From the NCBI GenBank assembly GCA_017480785.1, contig JAFURZ010000016.1, forward strand, positions 62,001 through 126,000: 64,000 nt of DNA. Reading direction: 5' to 3'. Below the pieces are notes generated by a model. The model was given only the letters and a program-made list of their open reading frames with translations, had not been told where the DNA came from and did not search any database. The DNA is from Bacteroidales bacterium (GTDB taxonomy: Bacteria; Bacteroidota; Bacteroidia; Bacteroidales; P3). A program made the position numbers and the translations under genes. Position 1 is the first letter of the stretch, and every line of letters starts with the position of its first letter. This document shows positions 7,148-16,063 of this stretch, one piece after another.

Positions 7148-9007
7148 ATGTCTGAGATAACACGTACTTTCGACCTGTTGGACCACCTGGTGGAGCGCTA
7201 CCCGAAGGACGACATTCTGGCCGGAAAGGTGAATGGCGAATGGGTGAAATACTCGTCGCACGACTATTATAAGTATGCTCATTATCTGGCCTATGGACTA
7301 TGCGAAATCGGCCTCAAGGAGGGCGACCGCGTGGTGACCATGAGCGCCAACTGTCCCGAATGGAACTTCATCGACATGGCGCTGGCCATGAGCGGCATCA
7401 TCCACGTGCCCATCTACCCCACCCTCTCGACCGAGAACTACGCCTACATCCTGCGCCATAGCGAAGCGGCGGCCATCTTCGTGAGCACCAAGGTGTTGCT
7501 GGGGCGTCTGCGCGGTGCCATCGACCAGATGGAGACAAAGCCGCAGGTGTTCACCCTTGCCAACATCGAGGGCGAGCACCGCATGCTGGAAATCCTGAAG
7601 GCCGGTATCGCCAACCGCGAAAAGTGGATGCCCGAAATCGAGCGCCGCAAGCAGAGCATCCAGCCCGACGACTGGACGTCGATGATATACACCAGCGGCA
7701 CGACGGGCATGCCCAAGGGGGTGATGCTGAGCCACCGCAACCTCTGCTCCAACTTCCTGGCCCACGCCGAGGTGAACCCTTGCGACAACCGCCACAAATT
7801 CCTCTCGTTCCTGCCGCTCAACCACATCTACGAGCGCTCGATGAACTACCACTACCAGTACAAAGGCATCAGCACCTACTATGCCGAGAGCCTCGGCACC
7901 ATACAGCAGAACATGCAGGAGATACAGGCCGACGGCTTCTGCGCCGTGCCACGCGTGCTGGAGATGGTCTACGACAAGCTCTATGCCGCCGGCAAGGACT
8001 TCCGCGGCATGCGCAAGCGCATCTACGACTGGGCCTTCAGCCACGGCAAGCGCTACGACTACACGCTGGTCAAGAAGGTGAGCCTCTTCTATCAGCTGGC
8101 CCAGTGGTTCCTCGACAAGGCGGTGTACAGCAAGTGGCGTGAGAAGTTCGGCGGCAAGCACCTGACCGTCATCACCGGCGGCAGCTCCATACAGCCCAAG
8201 ATGGTGCGCCTCTTCGCCGCCGCAGGCATCAATATCTACGAAGGCTACGGCCTCTCGGAGACCAGCCCCGTCATCGCCGTCAACGACCCGGCCCACCACA
8301 TGGTGAAGATAGGCACCGTGGGTCCCATCCTGAGCGGCGTGGAGATGAAGTTCGACGAGGATGGCGAGATACTCACCCGCGGTCCCCATGTCATGCTGGG
8401 CTACTACAAAGACCCCGAGTACACGGCCCAGGTCATCGACTCCGACGGCTGGTTCCACACAGGCGACATCGGCGAGCTCGTCGGCGGCCGCTACCTCAAG
8501 ATTACCGACCGCAAGAAGGACATCTTCAAGCTCTCGGCCGGCAAATATGTGGCACCGCAGCTGATTGAGAACATGCTGCGCGGCTCGGAGTATATCGACC
8601 AGGTAATGGTCATCGGAGAGAACGAAAAGCAGACCGCCGCCATCATCAGCCCCAACTTCAACACGCTGCACTACTGGGCCCTCAAGCACAAGCTGCACTA
8701 CCGCGACAACATCGAGCTAATCACCCTGCCGCAGGTGCTCGACCGCATGCGTCGCGAGCTGGACGAATACAACAAGACCCTCGCTCCGCACGAGCAAATC
8801 AAGCAGTTCCGCCTCGTCACCGACGAGTGGACCCCCAACAACGGGCTCCTTTCGCCCACGCTGAAGCTGCGCCGTGCACCCTTGATGGAGAAGTACAAGA
8901 GCCTCGTCGCCGACATCTACGGCCGCGAGAAACCCGCTTCGTCGGGACTCTTCTCCGCCTTCAAGAGCATCGAGCTGCCCACCATGCCGTGGGGCAAGAA
9001 GAACTAA
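7148..9007 (+). CDS. fadD: Long-chain fatty acid-CoA ligase (copy 1)
   Basis: AMP-forming synthetase that activates long-chain fatty acids to acyl-CoA via an acyl-adenylate. The 619 residues start MSEITRTFDLLDHL. Core motifs: P-loop-like MIYTSGTTGMPKGVMLSHRN near residue 180, NIYEGYGLSETSPVI near 365, GWFHTGDIGEL near 437, and the catalytic lysine region ITDRKKDIFKLSAGKYVAPQLIE near 455. A second paralogue is at 30343. The gene is monocistronic by layout: own promoter at 7119 and a strong hairpin terminator at 9032. It is oriented away from ftsE. Confidence 0.92.
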   Translation: MSEITRTFDLLDHLVERYPKDDILAGKVNGEWVKYSSHDYYKYAHYLAYGLCEIGLKEGDRVVTMSANCPEWNFIDMALAMSGIIHVPIYPTLSTENYAYILRHSEAAAIFVSTKVLLGRLRGAIDQMETKPQVFTLANIEGEHRMLEILKAGIANREKWMPEIERRKQSIQPDDWTSMIYTSGTTGMPKGVMLSHRNLCSNFLAHAEVNPCDNRHKFLSFLPLNHIYERSMNYHYQYKGISTYYAESLGTIQQNMQEIQADGFCAVPRVLEMVYDKLYAAGKDFRGMRKRIYDWAFSHGKRYDYTLVKKVSLFYQLAQWFLDKAVYSKWREKFGGKHLTVITGGSSIQPKMVRLFAAAGINIYEGYGLSETSPVIAVNDPAHHMVKIGTVGPILSGVEMKFDEDGEILTRGPHVMLGYYKDPEYTAQVIDSDGWFHTGDIGELVGGRYLKITDRKKDIFKLSAGKYVAPQLIENMLRGSEYIDQVMVIGENEKQTAAIISPNFNTLHYWALKHKLHYRDNIELITLPQVLDRMRRELDEYNKTLAPHEQIKQFRLVTDEWTPNNGLLSPTLKLRRAPLMEKYKSLVADIYGREKPASSGLFSAFKSIELPTMPWGKKN

Positions 9008-9031
9008 GAAGGCCAAGACCCATGACAGAAA

Positions 9032-9056
9032 AAAGCCCCGCACCATGCGGGGCTTT
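9032..9056 (+). terminator. Rho-independent terminator after the acyl-CoA ligase
   Basis: Perfect 11-bp stem AAAGCCCCGCA / TGCGGGGCTTT around a CCA loop, 25 bp after the stop. The A and T flanks make it usable from both strands, so it may also end the tRNA-Gln transcript coming from the right. Confidence 0.85.
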
Positions 9057-9063
9057 CCTGTTG

Positions 9064-9134
9064 TTGTCCCACCAGGATTCGAACCTGGGCAAGCAGAACC
9101 AAAATCTGATGTGCTACCATTACACCATGGGACA
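9064..9134 (-). tRNA. tRNA-Gln (anticodon UUG)
   Basis: 71-nt cloverleaf on the minus strand. The acceptor TGTCCCA pairs with TGGGACA, with discriminator base A at 9064. The D-arm contains GTAATGGTAGCAC, the anticodon loop reads TTTTGG giving UUG, and the T-arm contains CAGGTTCGAATCCTG. No CCA is encoded. It sits 31 bp beyond the O-antigen-ligase-like gene on the same strand and may be processed from that transcript. Confidence 0.95.
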
Positions 9135-9165
9135 TCCACATCTCCAAAATGAGGGTGCAAAGATA

Positions 9166-10422
9166 CTAACTTTTCGGAGAACGGGCAAATTTATTTTCTT
9201 CAACACTCATAATCAGCGCCATCACAGCGGTCATCCAGCCAACAAAAAGCAGTCCCATCTGGCGTTCAAACATGGATTCAAAGAGTAGATTGAACGCCAC
9301 GACGGCGACGAGGAGGGCGATGAGGAAACCACTGCGCCTCCGCAGGGCTGCAACAAGGGGCATCAGCAGGAAGAAGAGCAGGGCGAGCAACCCGGGGACT
9401 CCCGCTGCCAAGAGGCTCTCCATATACTGGTTGTGCGCGTTGAAACTGGCGTTGGCACCGTATTCAAAGCCGTCTTCCCCATACTGCTCCACCTGCCTGG
9501 CATGGTAGTCGCCCACGCCATAGCCCCACACGGGACTCTCGCAGTAGGCATGCCAGTTGCACCGGTTAATACTGGTACGTGCATCATCCTCGACATTCTC
9601 GAATGTCGAGGAAATCCTGTCTTTGTATCCCGGAACCAGCTGAGTGGCAGCCACTATGCCCACAACGACCAGCACCCCGATACCGAGTCCCAGCTTCCAG
9701 CTGCGTCGCGTGATGGTGAGATGCAGAACACAGGCCACCGCCGCCATCCCCATCGCCAGCATTCCTGCACGGGAGTTGACCAGCACCACATAACATATCA
9801 GCAGCGGCAACGACACTATCAGCAGCCAGCGGAGCCATGCCTTCATGCCGCTCCAGCGGGTCGTGAGCTCGTGGTAGACAAACCCCATGGCGACAACGGC
9901 ATACAACGCTATGTAAGCGTGATGATATATCCGTCCATTCTCGTGACTGGAGTAGAAGGCGTTCTGGAACGCACCGAGGCTTGTTCCCTGCAGCATGGCC
10001 ACTCCCGCCCTGACGGCGAAGTAAAGGAACGCCCCGCAGAGTGCCGCGAGCAGGGCATAACCCAATCCACGCAGGTGATTGGAGGTGAGATAGGAAGTGT
10101 CGGACAGGAGTATGCCGAGCGGACACACCAGAAGCACGGCCTTCAGCTGCAGCACCTCCAGCCCTGTCGCCGTGTCCGAAGTCCACAGCAGGCTCAACGC
10201 CAATACCGCCCAGTAGACCACCGGCCCCAACAGAGCCCACCGTAGCGGCCGGCTGAGCGTCGGGTTGCCTATCTTCCCCTGGGCCAGTATCTTTGTCACC
10301 GTAGCCAGGGCAAAGAGTATCGTCATCCAGAGTCCGGCCTGCCAGTTGACGACCATCGCGGCCACCGTCAACCATAGCACGCCGTACTGAAAACAATCAT
10401 ACCACTTGTAGTTTTTCACCAT
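9166..10422 (-). CDS. O-antigen ligase-like (Wzy/WaaL) membrane protein
   Basis: A 418-residue polytopic inner-membrane protein with roughly 10-12 hydrophobic segments and a large periplasmic loop (residues about 275-340). The loop contains the Wzy_C-type motif SFNAHNQYMESLLAAGVPGL, typical of enzymes that polymerise or ligate glycan chains from lipid carriers. ATG at 10422 is preferred over an in-frame TTG six bases upstream. It follows uvrB by 15 bp on the same strand. The donor glycan is unknown, and no glycosyltransferase cluster is adjacent. Confidence 0.78.
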   Translation of the reverse strand: MVKNYKWYDCFQYGVLWLTVAAMVVNWQAGLWMTILFALATVTKILAQGKIGNPTLSRPLRWALLGPVVYWAVLALSLLWTSDTATGLEVLQLKAVLLVCPLGILLSDTSYLTSNHLRGLGYALLAALCGAFLYFAVRAGVAMLQGTSLGAFQNAFYSSHENGRIYHHAYIALYAVVAMGFVYHELTTRWSGMKAWLRWLLIVSLPLLICYVVLVNSRAGMLAMGMAAVACVLHLTITRRSWKLGLGIGVLVVVGIVAATQLVPGYKDRISSTFENVEDDARTSINRCNWHAYCESPVWGYGVGDYHARQVEQYGEDGFEYGANASFNAHNQYMESLLAAGVPGLLALLFFLLMPLVAALRRRSGFLIALLVAVVAFNLLFESMFERQMGLLFVGWMTAVMALIMSVEENKFARSPKS

Positions 10423-10437
10423 AGGCAATCTGTTTTT

Positions 10438-12531
10438 TTATCTTGCTGTTTCCAAAAGGGTTTGCAACTCCTTTATCTCGTCGCGGAACGTGGCGGCAGC
10501 CATGAAGTCCAACTCCTTGGCCGCCGTCTGCATCTTGCGCTGGCGGTCGCGTATCTCCTTGCGCAGCTGCTCCTTGGTCATCGCCATGAATGCCGACATG
10601 CGCTCCACCATCGGCGACGGAGCCTTCCCGGCATCGGCCTCGGCGGCTTTCAGTGGCTTCAGGTCCGGCTCGGCATAGGGTCTCACCGGCGCCTTGCCGC
10701 CCAAATCGCGTTCCTCGGCGGCGCGTTCGATGACGCTGGTGGTGCCCAGGATGGCCTCGGTGCTCTTCACTATCTGCCGCGGCACGATACCGTGCTCCAT
10801 ATTGTATTTAATCTGCTTTTCGCGATGACGGTTGGTGAGGTCGATGGCGCGCTGCATGGAACCCGTAACCGTGTCGCCGTAGAGGATGGCCTTGCTGTGC
10901 ACATTGCGTGCCGCGCGGCCTATGGTCTGGATGAGGGCCCGGTCGCTGCGCAGGAAACCCTCCTTGTCGGCGTCGAGGATGGCCACCAGGCTTACCTCCG
11001 GAAGGTCCAGTCCCTCGCGCAGGAGGTTCACGCCCACCAGCACATCGAACACCCCCATGCGCAGGTCGCGCATTATCTCCACACGCTCCAGCGTGTCAAC
11101 GTCGGAGTGGATGTACTTGCTGCGTATTCCCAGGTTGATGAGATAGCTGGTCAGCTCCTCGGCCATGCGTTTGGTGAGGGTGGTGACCAGCACGCGCTCG
11201 CCCTTGCCGACGGTCTTCTCTATCTCGTCCAGCAGGTCGTCGACCTGGCTCACCGCGGGCCGCACCTCGACCACGGGGTCCAGCAGCCCCGTGGGGCGTA
11301 TCACCTGTTCCACCACCACCCCCTCGGCCTCGCCGAGCTCATAGTCGGCCGGCGTGGCACTGATATAGATGGTCTGCCCGGTGAGGTTATAGAACTCCTG
11401 GTAGGTAAGCGGGCGGTTGTCGAGTGCCGACGGCAGGCGGAAGCCGTACTCCACCAGCGACGTCTTGCGACTGCGGTCGCCACCGAACATGGCACCTATC
11501 TGCGGCACCGTGACGTGGCTCTCGTCCACCACCAGCAGGAAGTCGTCGGGGAAATAGTCAATCAGGCAGAACGGACGCGACCCGGGGGCTCGCCCGTCGA
11601 AGTAGCGGCTGTAGTTCTCGATGCCGGAGCAGTAGCCCAGCTCCTGTATCATCTCCACATCATAGTTCACGCGCTCCTCCAGCCGCTTGGCCTCCAGGTT
11701 CTTGCCGATGCTGTACAGGTAGTCGCGCCGCTCGTACATGTCACGCTGTATCTGGAGCAGCGCGTCGCCCATGTGTTCCTTCGAGGTGAGGAAGTTGGAG
11801 GCGGGGTAGATGACCACCTCGTCGAAGCGCTCGATGGAGTGCCCGCTGACGGGGTCGAAACTCTCCAGCCGCTCCACCTCGTCGTCCCAGAACGAGATGC
11901 GGTAGCAGAAGTCGGCAAAGGAAGGAAACACGTCGACCGTGTCGCCCTTCACGCGGAAACGGCCGTTGGTGAACTCTATCTCGTTTCTCACATACTGTCC
12001 TTCGAGCAACGCCATCAGCAGCTGGTCGCGCTGCAGACGGTCGCCCACCCGCAAGGTCACAGTGCCGCGCTTGAACTCCTCGGGATTGCCGATGCCGTAG
12101 ATGCAGCTGACGCTCGACACCACAATCACATCCCGCCGTCCGCTGAGCAGCGCACTCGAGGCGCGCAGGCGCAGCTTGTCGAGTTCGTCATTGATGGCCA
12201 GGTCTTTCTCTATATAGGTATTGGTGGCGGGGATATAGGCTTCGGGCTGGTAGTAGTCGTAATAGCTCACGAAATACTCCACCGCGTTGTTGGGGAAGAA
12301 CTGCTTGAACTCGCCGTAGAGCTGGGCCGCCAGGGTCTTGTTGTGGCTCATCACCAGCGTGGGACGCCCCAACTGCTGGATAACGTTGGCCACGGTGAAC
12401 GTCTTGCCGCTCCCCGTCACGCCCTGCAGCACCTGCGCCCGCTGGCCCGAGCGCACACCCTCCACCAGCTGGCGGATGGCCTCCGGCTGGTCGCCCATGG
12501 GGGCAAAGTCCGATTTCAAGTCAAATTCCAT
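10438..12531 (-). CDS. uvrB: Excinuclease ABC subunit B
   Basis: DNA-damage verification helicase of nucleotide excision repair. The 697 residues carry Walker A GVTGSGKTFTVANV near residue 38, the beta-hairpin YYDYYQPEAYIP near 95, DEADH-like LLVVDESHVTVPQ near 335, helicase motif VI QTIGRAARN near 540, and a C-terminal UvrC-binding UVR motif (LDFMAAATFRDEIKELQTLLE). The frame stays open 31 codons upstream, but ATG at 12531 gives the canonical MEFDLKSDFAPMGDQPEAI start with GAGGG just upstream. Divergent from the flavoprotein at 12786 across a large palindrome. Confidence 0.97.
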   Translation of the reverse strand: MEFDLKSDFAPMGDQPEAIRQLVEGVRSGQRAQVLQGVTGSGKTFTVANVIQQLGRPTLVMSHNKTLAAQLYGEFKQFFPNNAVEYFVSYYDYYQPEAYIPATNTYIEKDLAINDELDKLRLRASSALLSGRRDVIVVSSVSCIYGIGNPEEFKRGTVTLRVGDRLQRDQLLMALLEGQYVRNEIEFTNGRFRVKGDTVDVFPSFADFCYRISFWDDEVERLESFDPVSGHSIERFDEVVIYPASNFLTSKEHMGDALLQIQRDMYERRDYLYSIGKNLEAKRLEERVNYDVEMIQELGYCSGIENYSRYFDGRAPGSRPFCLIDYFPDDFLLVVDESHVTVPQIGAMFGGDRSRKTSLVEYGFRLPSALDNRPLTYQEFYNLTGQTIYISATPADYELGEAEGVVVEQVIRPTGLLDPVVEVRPAVSQVDDLLDEIEKTVGKGERVLVTTLTKRMAEELTSYLINLGIRSKYIHSDVDTLERVEIMRDLRMGVFDVLVGVNLLREGLDLPEVSLVAILDADKEGFLRSDRALIQTIGRAARNVHSKAILYGDTVTGSMQRAIDLTNRHREKQIKYNMEHGIVPRQIVKSTEAILGTTSVIERAAEERDLGGKAPVRPYAEPDLKPLKAAEADAGKAPSPMVERMSAFMAMTKEQLRKEIRDRQRKMQTAAKELDFMAAATFRDEIKELQTLLETAR

Positions 12532-12614
12532 ACCGCCCTCTAACGTCGAAGCCCTCCGTTTTATTGCACGGCATGACAAAAAAGCCCTCTCCGGGCTCAT
12601 CCGACGCCGCATCA

Positions 12615-12743
12615 CCTCCGCCATTTTAACGGTAGTATTACGGTAGTATTACGGTAGTATTACGCTTTAAAAGCGTAATACTACCGTAATACTACCGTAA
12701 TACTACCGTTAAAATGGCGGAGGAAATAGGGGGTCAGGAGGGG
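12615..12743. repeat. 109-bp perfect palindrome with 11-bp iterations plus conserved tail, copy A
   Basis: Arms 12615-12668 and 12670-12723 are perfectly complementary around one base (12669). Each arm starts with CCTCCGCC, then has three tandem ACGGTAGTATT units (11 bp) and ends in ACGCTTT at the centre. A 17-bp tail, TAGGGGGTCAGGAGGGG at 12727-12743, follows. The same design recurs inverted at 62705-62833. It occupies the divergent gap between uvrB and the flavoprotein; nothing else was recognised in 12532-12785. Confidence 0.95.
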
Positions 12744-12785
12744 GTGGCATAATAATATTTGGAAAGTGGCGTTATCCTTGTTGCG

Positions 12786-14336
12786 ATGAAGACGATAAGC
12801 ATAGACCTGACTCCCGAGGAATACTGTGTACCGGAACTGATGCGGCGTGCCGTGGCCGGGCGGCTGGGCATCGGCGACGATGCACTGGAAACACTGCATG
12901 TAACCCGCCGCACCCTCGACTGCCGGCGGAGGAATATCCTCTACCATACCGAGATAGCCATCGGCTCGCCTGACGAGTTCGCCACCCCGTCCAGCCCCCG
13001 GTTCCCCGCTGTGAAGGCCGACGCGCCACGTGTGGTGGTGGTCGGGGCAGGCCCGGCAGGGCTTTTCGCGGCACTGACCCTCCTGGAACACGGCATCCGT
13101 CCCGTCATCGTGGAACGCGGCAAACCCGTCGAAGAGCGCAAACACGACATCGCCCGGCTCACCCGCGAGAAGACCGTCGACCCCGACAGCAACTGGTGCT
13201 TCGGCGAGGGCGGTGCCGGCACCTACAGCGACGGCAAACTCTACACCCGCTCCACCAAGCGGGGCGACGTGGGCGCCGTGTTGCGCACCTTCGTGGCCCA
13301 CGGGGCCGACCCCGACATCATGCTCGACGCCCATGCCCACATCGGCACCGACCGCCTCAGCGGCATCATCGCCCGCATGCGCCACACCATCGAGGAGGCC
13401 GGCGGCGAGTACCACTTCGGCACCCGCGTCACCGACCTCATCGTCAAGGACGGCCACGCCCGCGGCGTCACCGACGCCGCGGGCGACACCATCGAGGGCA
13501 CGGCCGTCATCCTGGCCACCGGCCACTCCGCCCGCGACATCTACCAGCTCTTCCACCGCCACGGCTGGCTGCTGGAGGCCAAGCCGTTCGCCCTCGGCGT
13601 ACGCGTGGAGCACCCGCAGCAGCTCATCAACGAGATACAATATCACGGCCGTGGCTACACCCCTTACCTGCCGCCAGCGGCCTACAGCCTCACCACCCAA
13701 GTGGGGACCCACGGCGTCTTCTCCTTCTGCATGTGCCCCGGCGGCGTCATCGTGCCCGCCGCCACCGCTGCCGGGCAGCAGGTGGTGAACGGCATGAGCA
13801 ACAGCCGCCGCAACTCACCCTATGCCAATAGCGGCATCGCCGTCACGGTGGGCTTGGACGACCTCCCGCCGGCGGCGAAATCTGCAAATCCCCTGAGCCT
13901 CCTGGCGTTCCAGCAGGAGGTGGAGCAGCGCATGTTCCACGCCGGAGGCGACGCCGTCAACGCCCCGTCGCAACGGCTCACCGACTTCCTGCGGCGCCGG
14001 TCCTCGTCGCGACTGAACAAGACCGGATACATGGGCGACGTGACCAGCGCACCGCTGCACGAGCTGCTGCCGCCATTCATCGTAGACTCATTGATACAAG
14101 GATTCAAGGACTTCGACCGCCGCATGCGCGGTTTCATCACCGACGAGGCCTCGCTGCTGGCCGTGGAGAGCCGCACCTCCAGCCCCGTGCGCATTCCCAG
14201 AGACAAAGAAACCCTGCAACATCCACAGCTGCAGGGCCTCTATCCTTGTGGCGAGGGTGCCGGCTATGCCGGTGGCATCGTCAGCTCCGCCCTCGACGGC
14301 ATCCGCTGCGCCGAGGCCGTCAGCCTTCAAAGGTGA
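12786..14336 (+). CDS. FAD-dependent oxidoreductase (COG2509-like)
   Basis: A 516-residue soluble flavoprotein. An N-terminal domain of about 80 residues precedes the FAD Rossmann motif RVVVVGAGPAGLFAALTLLE (near residue 82); later come NWCFGEGGAGTYSDGKL (near 138), AVILATGHSARD (near 240) and the C-terminal LYPCGEGAGYAGGIVSSALDG, which closes the FAD site. The family is annotated as NAD(FAD)-utilising dehydrogenases of unknown substrate. The start at ATG 12786 (MKTISIDLTPEEY) is preferred over an in-frame ATG at 12759. Its 3' end overlaps the convergent porT-like gene by 17 bp. Confidence 0.85.
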   Translation: MKTISIDLTPEEYCVPELMRRAVAGRLGIGDDALETLHVTRRTLDCRRRNILYHTEIAIGSPDEFATPSSPRFPAVKADAPRVVVVGAGPAGLFAALTLLEHGIRPVIVERGKPVEERKHDIARLTREKTVDPDSNWCFGEGGAGTYSDGKLYTRSTKRGDVGAVLRTFVAHGADPDIMLDAHAHIGTDRLSGIIARMRHTIEEAGGEYHFGTRVTDLIVKDGHARGVTDAAGDTIEGTAVILATGHSARDIYQLFHRHGWLLEAKPFALGVRVEHPQQLINEIQYHGRGYTPYLPPAAYSLTTQVGTHGVFSFCMCPGGVIVPAATAAGQQVVNGMSNSRRNSPYANSGIAVTVGLDDLPPAAKSANPLSLLAFQQEVEQRMFHAGGDAVNAPSQRLTDFLRRRSSSRLNKTGYMGDVTSAPLHELLPPFIVDSLIQGFKDFDRRMRGFITDEASLLAVESRTSSPVRIPRDKETLQHPQLQGLYPCGEGAGYAGGIVSSALDGIRCAEAVSLQR

Positions 14337-15045
14337 AGCTGAGCATGAAGGTGCGGGTGTGGAGGTAGTCGAAGGAGCGGATGTAGATTTCGGGGTCTTC
14401 CACTTTGAGGTCGGGGATACCGAACGCCATCTTCATCTCGATGGCGAACTTGACGTATGTGAGGAAGACGTCGAACCCCACGCCCATCGTGTAGCGCAGG
14501 TCGCTGGGCTCGAGGCGTATAATGCTCTGATTGGTCTGGTTGCGGTTTTTGCGGAACGAGGCGAGGTCGAAACCATAGCTGGCGCCGGCAGTGAGGTAAG
14601 GACGGAATTTGCCGTAGGGCACCGAGCGCAACTTGAACTCGATGGGGAAGTCGGCATAGACCGACTCGACATTGCGGCTCCGCTCGGCGAGGCGATGCGT
14701 GGCCAGGTAGGAGGATTCCCACGAGTAGCTTATCTCGCGGGTGACCAGGGTCACGCCGGGTATTGCGCGCAGGTTGAACCACTTGCCGAGGCGCAGGTCG
14801 CCGACGAAAGCCACATGGAACCCCGGGGCATAGTAGGAGGTGGTGCCCTGCAGCGTCTCGCGCAGGGTGGCATCCTCGCTGTAGCGGAGGTCGAACTTGC
14901 TGTGGGTGTAGCCCACCTGGATGCCCCAGTGCAGCGGGTCGCGGTCGAACTGGCTCGGGGTGACGGTCTTCCCCTGAGCAAAGACAACCATAGGGCTTAT
15001 AAGTCCTATAAGTCCTATAAGTCCTATGGTGATTGTCTTTCTCAT
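14320..15045 (-). CDS. porT: PorT-like type IX secretion outer-membrane protein
   Basis: Predicted 241-residue outer-membrane beta-barrel with a signal peptide. The pattern HWGIQVGYTHSKFDLRYS, YYAPGFHVAFVGDLRLGKWFNLRAIPGVTL, DFPIEFKLRSVPYGKFRPYLTAGASYGFDLA and the aromatic end TRTFMLSFTFEG resembles PorT/SprT, a barrel required for T9SS assembly. T9SS cargo with C-terminal sorting domains at 17181 and perhaps 48972 supports an active T9SS. The signal peptide contains three Ile-Gly-Leu iterations encoded by a 9-bp tandem repeat (ATAAGTCCT on the plus strand, about 14995-15022). It starts one base after ansA ends. A generic porin-family barrel is the alternative. Confidence 0.72.
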   Translation of the reverse strand: MRKTITIGLIGLIGLISPMVVFAQGKTVTPSQFDRDPLHWGIQVGYTHSKFDLRYSEDATLRETLQGTTSYYAPGFHVAFVGDLRLGKWFNLRAIPGVTLVTREISYSWESSYLATHRLAERSRNVESVYADFPIEFKLRSVPYGKFRPYLTAGASYGFDLASFRKNRNQTNQSIIRLEPSDLRYTMGVGFDVFLTYVKFAIEMKMAFGIPDLKVEDPEIYIRSFDYLHTRTFMLSFTFEG

Positions 15046-15046
15046 C

Positions 15047-16063
15047 TCATTCTGTTATTTCGCCACGGAGCGACTGGCTGAGGCGCATCTTGACATGCTC
15101 CTTGTCGTCGGGGTACTCGCCGAGCAGGCACATCATCTTGGCGATGGCGGCCTCGATGGTGATGTCGCCGGCCCCGATGACGCCGATGCGGTCCATGTCG
15201 CAGCTGGCGGCATACTGGCGCATCTTGACGGCGCCGGCCTTGCACTGGGTGACATTAAGCACAACGACGCCACGGCGTATGGCATCGTCGAGGGCCGAGA
15301 TGAACCACTCGTCGGTAGGGGCGTTGCCGGAGCCGTAGGTCTCGATGACCACACCCTGCAGGCCCGGGGCCGAGAGGACGGCATTGACCACCTCGGGGCC
15401 TATGCCGGGGAAGAGCTTAAGGATGGCCACCCGCGTATCGAAACGCTTGCGCACCTGCAACGGCTCGGTGGGCATGGGCAGGAAGAGGTGTTCCTTGAAA
15501 CTGATGTTGATACCGGCCTTGGCCAGCGAGGGGTAGTTGTACGACTCAAAGGCGTCGAAGTTCTCGGCATTGATTTTGGTGCTGCGGTTGCCGCGGTAGA
15601 GGTGGCTCTCGAAGAAGATGCACACCTCGGGGATGGTCACCAGGCGGGTGGAGGCAATCTCGAGGGCACAGATGATGTTCTCGCGCCCGTCGGAGCGCAG
15701 CATGCCCAGGGGCAGCTGGCTGCCGGTGAAGACGATGGGCTTGCCGAGGTTCTTGAACATGAAGCTCAGGGCCGAGGCGGTGTAGGCCATCGTGTCGGTG
15801 CCGTGGAGCACCACAAAGCCGTCGTAGCGCTCATACTCCCGCTCGATGATGTTGGCAATGTCGACCCACAGCGAGGGGGTCATGTTGGAGGAGTCGATGA
15901 TGTTGTCGAGCGTCACCGAGTCGATGTCGTAGCTGCATGCGCGCAGCTGAGGCACCGCGTCGTAGATGCGGTCGAGGGCGAAGGGGTGCAGGGAGCCGTT
16001 CTCATCCTGCACCATACCGATGGTGCCACCGGTATAGACAATCAGGACGCGGTTGTGCTTCAT
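15047..16063 (-). CDS. ansA: Type I L-asparaginase
   Basis: Hydrolyses L-asparagine to aspartate and ammonia. The 338-residue cytoplasmic protein has both catalytic threonine motifs: VYTGGTIGMVQ near residue 10 and VLHGTDTMAYTASALS near 87, plus conserved GSQLPLGMLRSDGRENI. There is no signal peptide, consistent with the type I cytoplasmic enzyme. It overlaps the upstream coiled-coil lipoprotein by four bases and is followed after one base by the porT-like gene, so the three are likely co-transcribed. Confidence 0.93.
   Translation of the reverse strand: MKHNRVLIVYTGGTIGMVQDENGSLHPFALDRIYDAVPQLRACSYDIDSVTLDNIIDSSNMTPSLWVDIANIIEREYERYDGFVVLHGTDTMAYTASALSFMFKNLGKPIVFTGSQLPLGMLRSDGRENIICALEIASTRLVTIPEVCIFFESHLYRGNRSTKINAENFDAFESYNYPSLAKAGINISFKEHLFLPMPTEPLQVRKRFDTRVAILKLFPGIGPEVVNAVLSAPGLQGVVIETYGSGNAPTDEWFISALDDAIRRGVVVLNVTQCKAGAVKMRQYAASCDMDRIGVIGAGDITIEAAIAKMMCLLGEYPDDKEHVKMRLSQSLRGEITE

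Noticed and set aside
9032..9056. The GC hairpin as a member of the 11-bp array family
   Set aside because: It has 11-bp arms but no tandem units; with A and T flanks it is an ordinary terminator.
10462..12543. 693-residue open frame antisense to uvrB
   Set aside because: Shadow of a highly conserved repair gene in GC-rich DNA; low-complexity composition and no family resemblance.
12531..12624. Longer UvrB N-terminus from 12624
   Set aside because: The extra 31 residues are basic and unrelated to UvrB; the canonical start MEFDLKSDF with an upstream purine-rich site is at 12531, and the extension would run into the palindrome end.
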